Assembly: GCF_025770785.1 (NCBI RefSeq)
Contig: NZ_JANZLA010000001.1
Coordinates: 682,001-746,000 of the forward strand
Direction: 5' to 3'
Origin: Cellulomonas sp. SG140
GTDB taxonomy: Bacteria > Actinomycetota > Actinomycetes > Actinomycetales > Cellulomonadaceae
DNA: 64,000 bases
The position numbers and the translations under genes were made by a program. Shown here piece after piece: positions 63,151 to 64,000 of this stretch; the stretch's first letter is position 1, and each line of letters opens with the position of its first letter. The notes under the pieces were generated by a model that was not told where the DNA came from, made no database searches, and saw nothing but the letters and a program-made list of their open reading frames with translations.

Positions 63151-63749
63151 GGCGCAGGCGCAGGGTCGTCGTCCTGGGCCTCGGCGCCGCCGCGGTCGGC
63201 GTCCTGGATCACCCGGTAGACCGTGGCGCGGGACGTGCCGAGCGACTCGGCGATCTCCCGCACCGTCGCGCCCTGGTCGCGCAGCATGAGCACGCGCTCG
63301 ACGTTGGTGGCCGACAGCGCCCGGGGACGGCCGCCGACCCGGCCACGGGAGCGTGCGGCGTAGACGCCGACGATCGTCCGCTCCCGGTGCAGCCGGCGGT
63401 CCAGGTCGGTGAACGCCGCGACGAAGCGCAGCAGCGCAGCACCGTCGGGACCGGTGGTGTCGAGCTTGTCCGCGACGCTGACCACGCCTACCTGTCGTCG
63501 GCCGAGCAGGTCGAGCAGGGAGATGACGGCGGAGGTGGTCGCACCCAGCCGGTCGAGGCGCCACACGAGCAGGGTGTCGCCGGCGTGCAGCTCGTCGAGC
63601 GCATCGGTCAGGTGCTCGCGCATCTGGGTGGACGTGTGGGCGCTGACGTCCTCGAACAGCCGCTGCGCCCCGCGCTCGAGCAGCAGCGCCCGCTGGTAGT
63701 CGGCGTTGTGCTCCAGCGGGCCCACCCAGACGTAGCCGACGGTGGTCAT
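63057..63749 (-). CDS. Serine-recombinase-like protein lacking catalytic residues
   Basis: 230 residues with resolvase architecture: N-terminal domain (1-130), linker, and C-terminal helix-turn-helix (VREIAESLGTSRATVYRVIQ, about 162-182). In the active enzymes the start reads YxRVSTxxQ; here it is VGYVWVGPLEHN, so the nucleophile Ser10 is Gly10 and Arg8 is Trp8. The LVWRLDRLG and RERTIVGVYAAR segments remain. Strand exchange is therefore unlikely and a DNA-binding regulator is more plausible. The last ~40 residues, overlapping the response regulator gene, are unconserved. A 12-bp direct repeat (GCCGTCCGAAG type, 63761-63783) lies just before its start. Confidence 0.85.
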   Translation of the reverse strand: MTTVGYVWVGPLEHNADYQRALLLERGAQRLFEDVSAHTSTQMREHLTDALDELHAGDTLLVWRLDRLGATTSAVISLLDLLGRRQVGVVSVADKLDTTGPDGAALLRFVAAFTDLDRRLHRERTIVGVYAARSRGRVGGRPRALSATNVERVLMLRDQGATVREIAESLGTSRATVYRVIQDADRGGAEAQDDDPAPAPQPSGPVSSISRSAALTRGFRSGSESIPSVP

Positions 63750-63860
63750 GACCCGGGGCCCTTCGGACGGCACTTCGGACGGCGCGGCGGTGGACCGCCT
63801 GGCGGACGCGGCGAGCGTACTACCGCCGACCGTGCGGAGACGGGCGAACCCTCGACTTAT

Positions 63861-63884
63861 GGACAGGTTTTCGGAACACTGTCC
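63861..63884. promoter_or_regulatory. Inverted repeat GGACAG-N12-CTGTCC between divergent genes
   Basis: Arms 63861-63866 and 63879-63884 in the region between the resolvase-like gene and the secreted-protein gene starting at 63949. The 8-mer TGTCCGAT here (63880-63887) also occurs in the 145-residue gene's promoter (61063-61070). Confidence 0.5.
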
Positions 63885-63887
63885 GAT

Positions 63888-63908
63888 GGCGGTCCGGGGA
63901 GGACCGCC
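63888..63908 (+). other. Hairpin in the leader of the last gene
   Basis: GGCGGTCC and GGACCGCC form a perfect 8-bp stem with a 5-base loop, about 40 bp before the start codon at 63949. No U-run, so attenuation is possible but unproven. Confidence 0.5.
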
Positions 63909-63948
63909 CGGGGGCAGCGCCCTCGGTTCAACAAGGAGGTTGGGCCAC

Positions 63949-64000
63949 ATGCACGTACCCAGACCACGGCGCGCACCCGGTGCGCTCCTGGCGTTGGCCG
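63949..64000 (+). CDS. Start of an exported protein (partial)
   Basis: Only the first 17 codons are in the window: MHVPRPRRAPGALLALA, a basic then hydrophobic start typical of a Sec signal peptide. A strong ribosome site AAGGAGG lies 9 nt before the ATG. It is divergent from the resolvase-like gene and shares its control region. Function cannot be told. Confidence 0.65.
   Translation, partial: MHVPRPRRAPGALLALA

Noticed and set aside
63057..63749. Resolvase gene as sign of a transposon or integrative element
   Set aside because: No terminal inverted repeats, target duplication, transposase or att-like site, and the catalytic serine is missing.
63750..63948. Cyclic-di-AMP (ydaO-type) riboswitch before the last secreted protein
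   Set aside because: The region is too short and lacks the conserved core; only an inverted repeat and an 8-bp hairpin are present.

Overview
The window is very GC-rich DNA with tightly packed genes, many joined by ATGA or GTGA stop/start overlaps. It contains a mycothiol synthase homologue, the actinobacterial helicase/pilus neighbourhood, a DUF222-HNH (13E12-type) endonuclease, a K+-independent proton pyrophosphatase, an anaerobic ribonucleotide reductase and an alpha-xylosidase/ABC sugar operon. Together these point to a facultatively anaerobic, plant-polymer-degrading actinobacterium, most likely Cellulomonas or a close relative. This is inferred from gene content only. No rRNA, tRNA, CRISPR array or prophage was found.

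Layout. 1-5.9 kb: minus-strand operon of a LacI regulator, a sugar-binding lipoprotein, two permeases and a GH31 alpha-xylosidase cut by the window edge; the regulator promoter carries two palindromic operators. 6-11 kb: coupled operon hppA, EEP nuclease, DUF7059 methyltransferase. 11-13.3 kb: STAS anti-anti-sigma factor and HNH endonuclease with a 9-bp minisatellite. 13.5-16.4 kb: nrdD-nrdG behind a probable NrdR box. 16.5-25.3 kb: MrfA-like helicase, Tad/Flp pilus operon and HAD hydrolase. 25.7-31.4 kb: malic enzyme, FNT channel, membrane protein, acetyl-CoA synthetase. 31.4-37.6 kb: DMT-type membrane protein, MprF-like DUF2156 protein, two paralogous esterases, flavin monooxygenase. 37.7-43.6 kb: mshD, ppk1, a MutT1-like protein and the pit/DUF47 phosphate operon. 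43.9-47.5 kb: hypothetical protein, sugar porter, NERD-like protein, msrB. 47.6-51.7 kb: GGDEF-EAL protein followed by a TasA/SipW-type surface cluster. 51.7-58.3 kb: flavin oxidoreductases, second EEP nuclease, nucleotidyltransferase-like protein, hexapeptide-repeat protein, aldo/keto reductase. 58.3-64 kb: second surface module with its own signal peptidase, a divergent histidine kinase/response regulator pair, a serine-recombinase homologue lacking its catalytic residues, and the start of another secreted protein.

The most interesting part is 49.9-51.6 kb together with 58.2-64.0 kb. Each half pairs small secreted proteins with an ER-type (Ser/His/Asp) signal peptidase. In the second half, a 145-residue protein and a separately transcribed 148-residue protein look like distant paralogues sharing a cysteine pair. 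A 17-bp element (CTAGGTG-N4-CACCCA) lies about 73-84 bp upstream of each of their start codons. A catalytically dead resolvase and a two-component pair are encoded beside them. I read this as a candidate cell-surface (matrix or fibre) export module with dedicated regulators; the regulatory links are inference.

A second genome-level signal is slippage. Coding linkers carry in-frame minisatellites, while at least four minus-strand genes carry tandem duplications of 16-46 bp that copy the stop codon just beyond the gene end, with periods that are not multiples of three.
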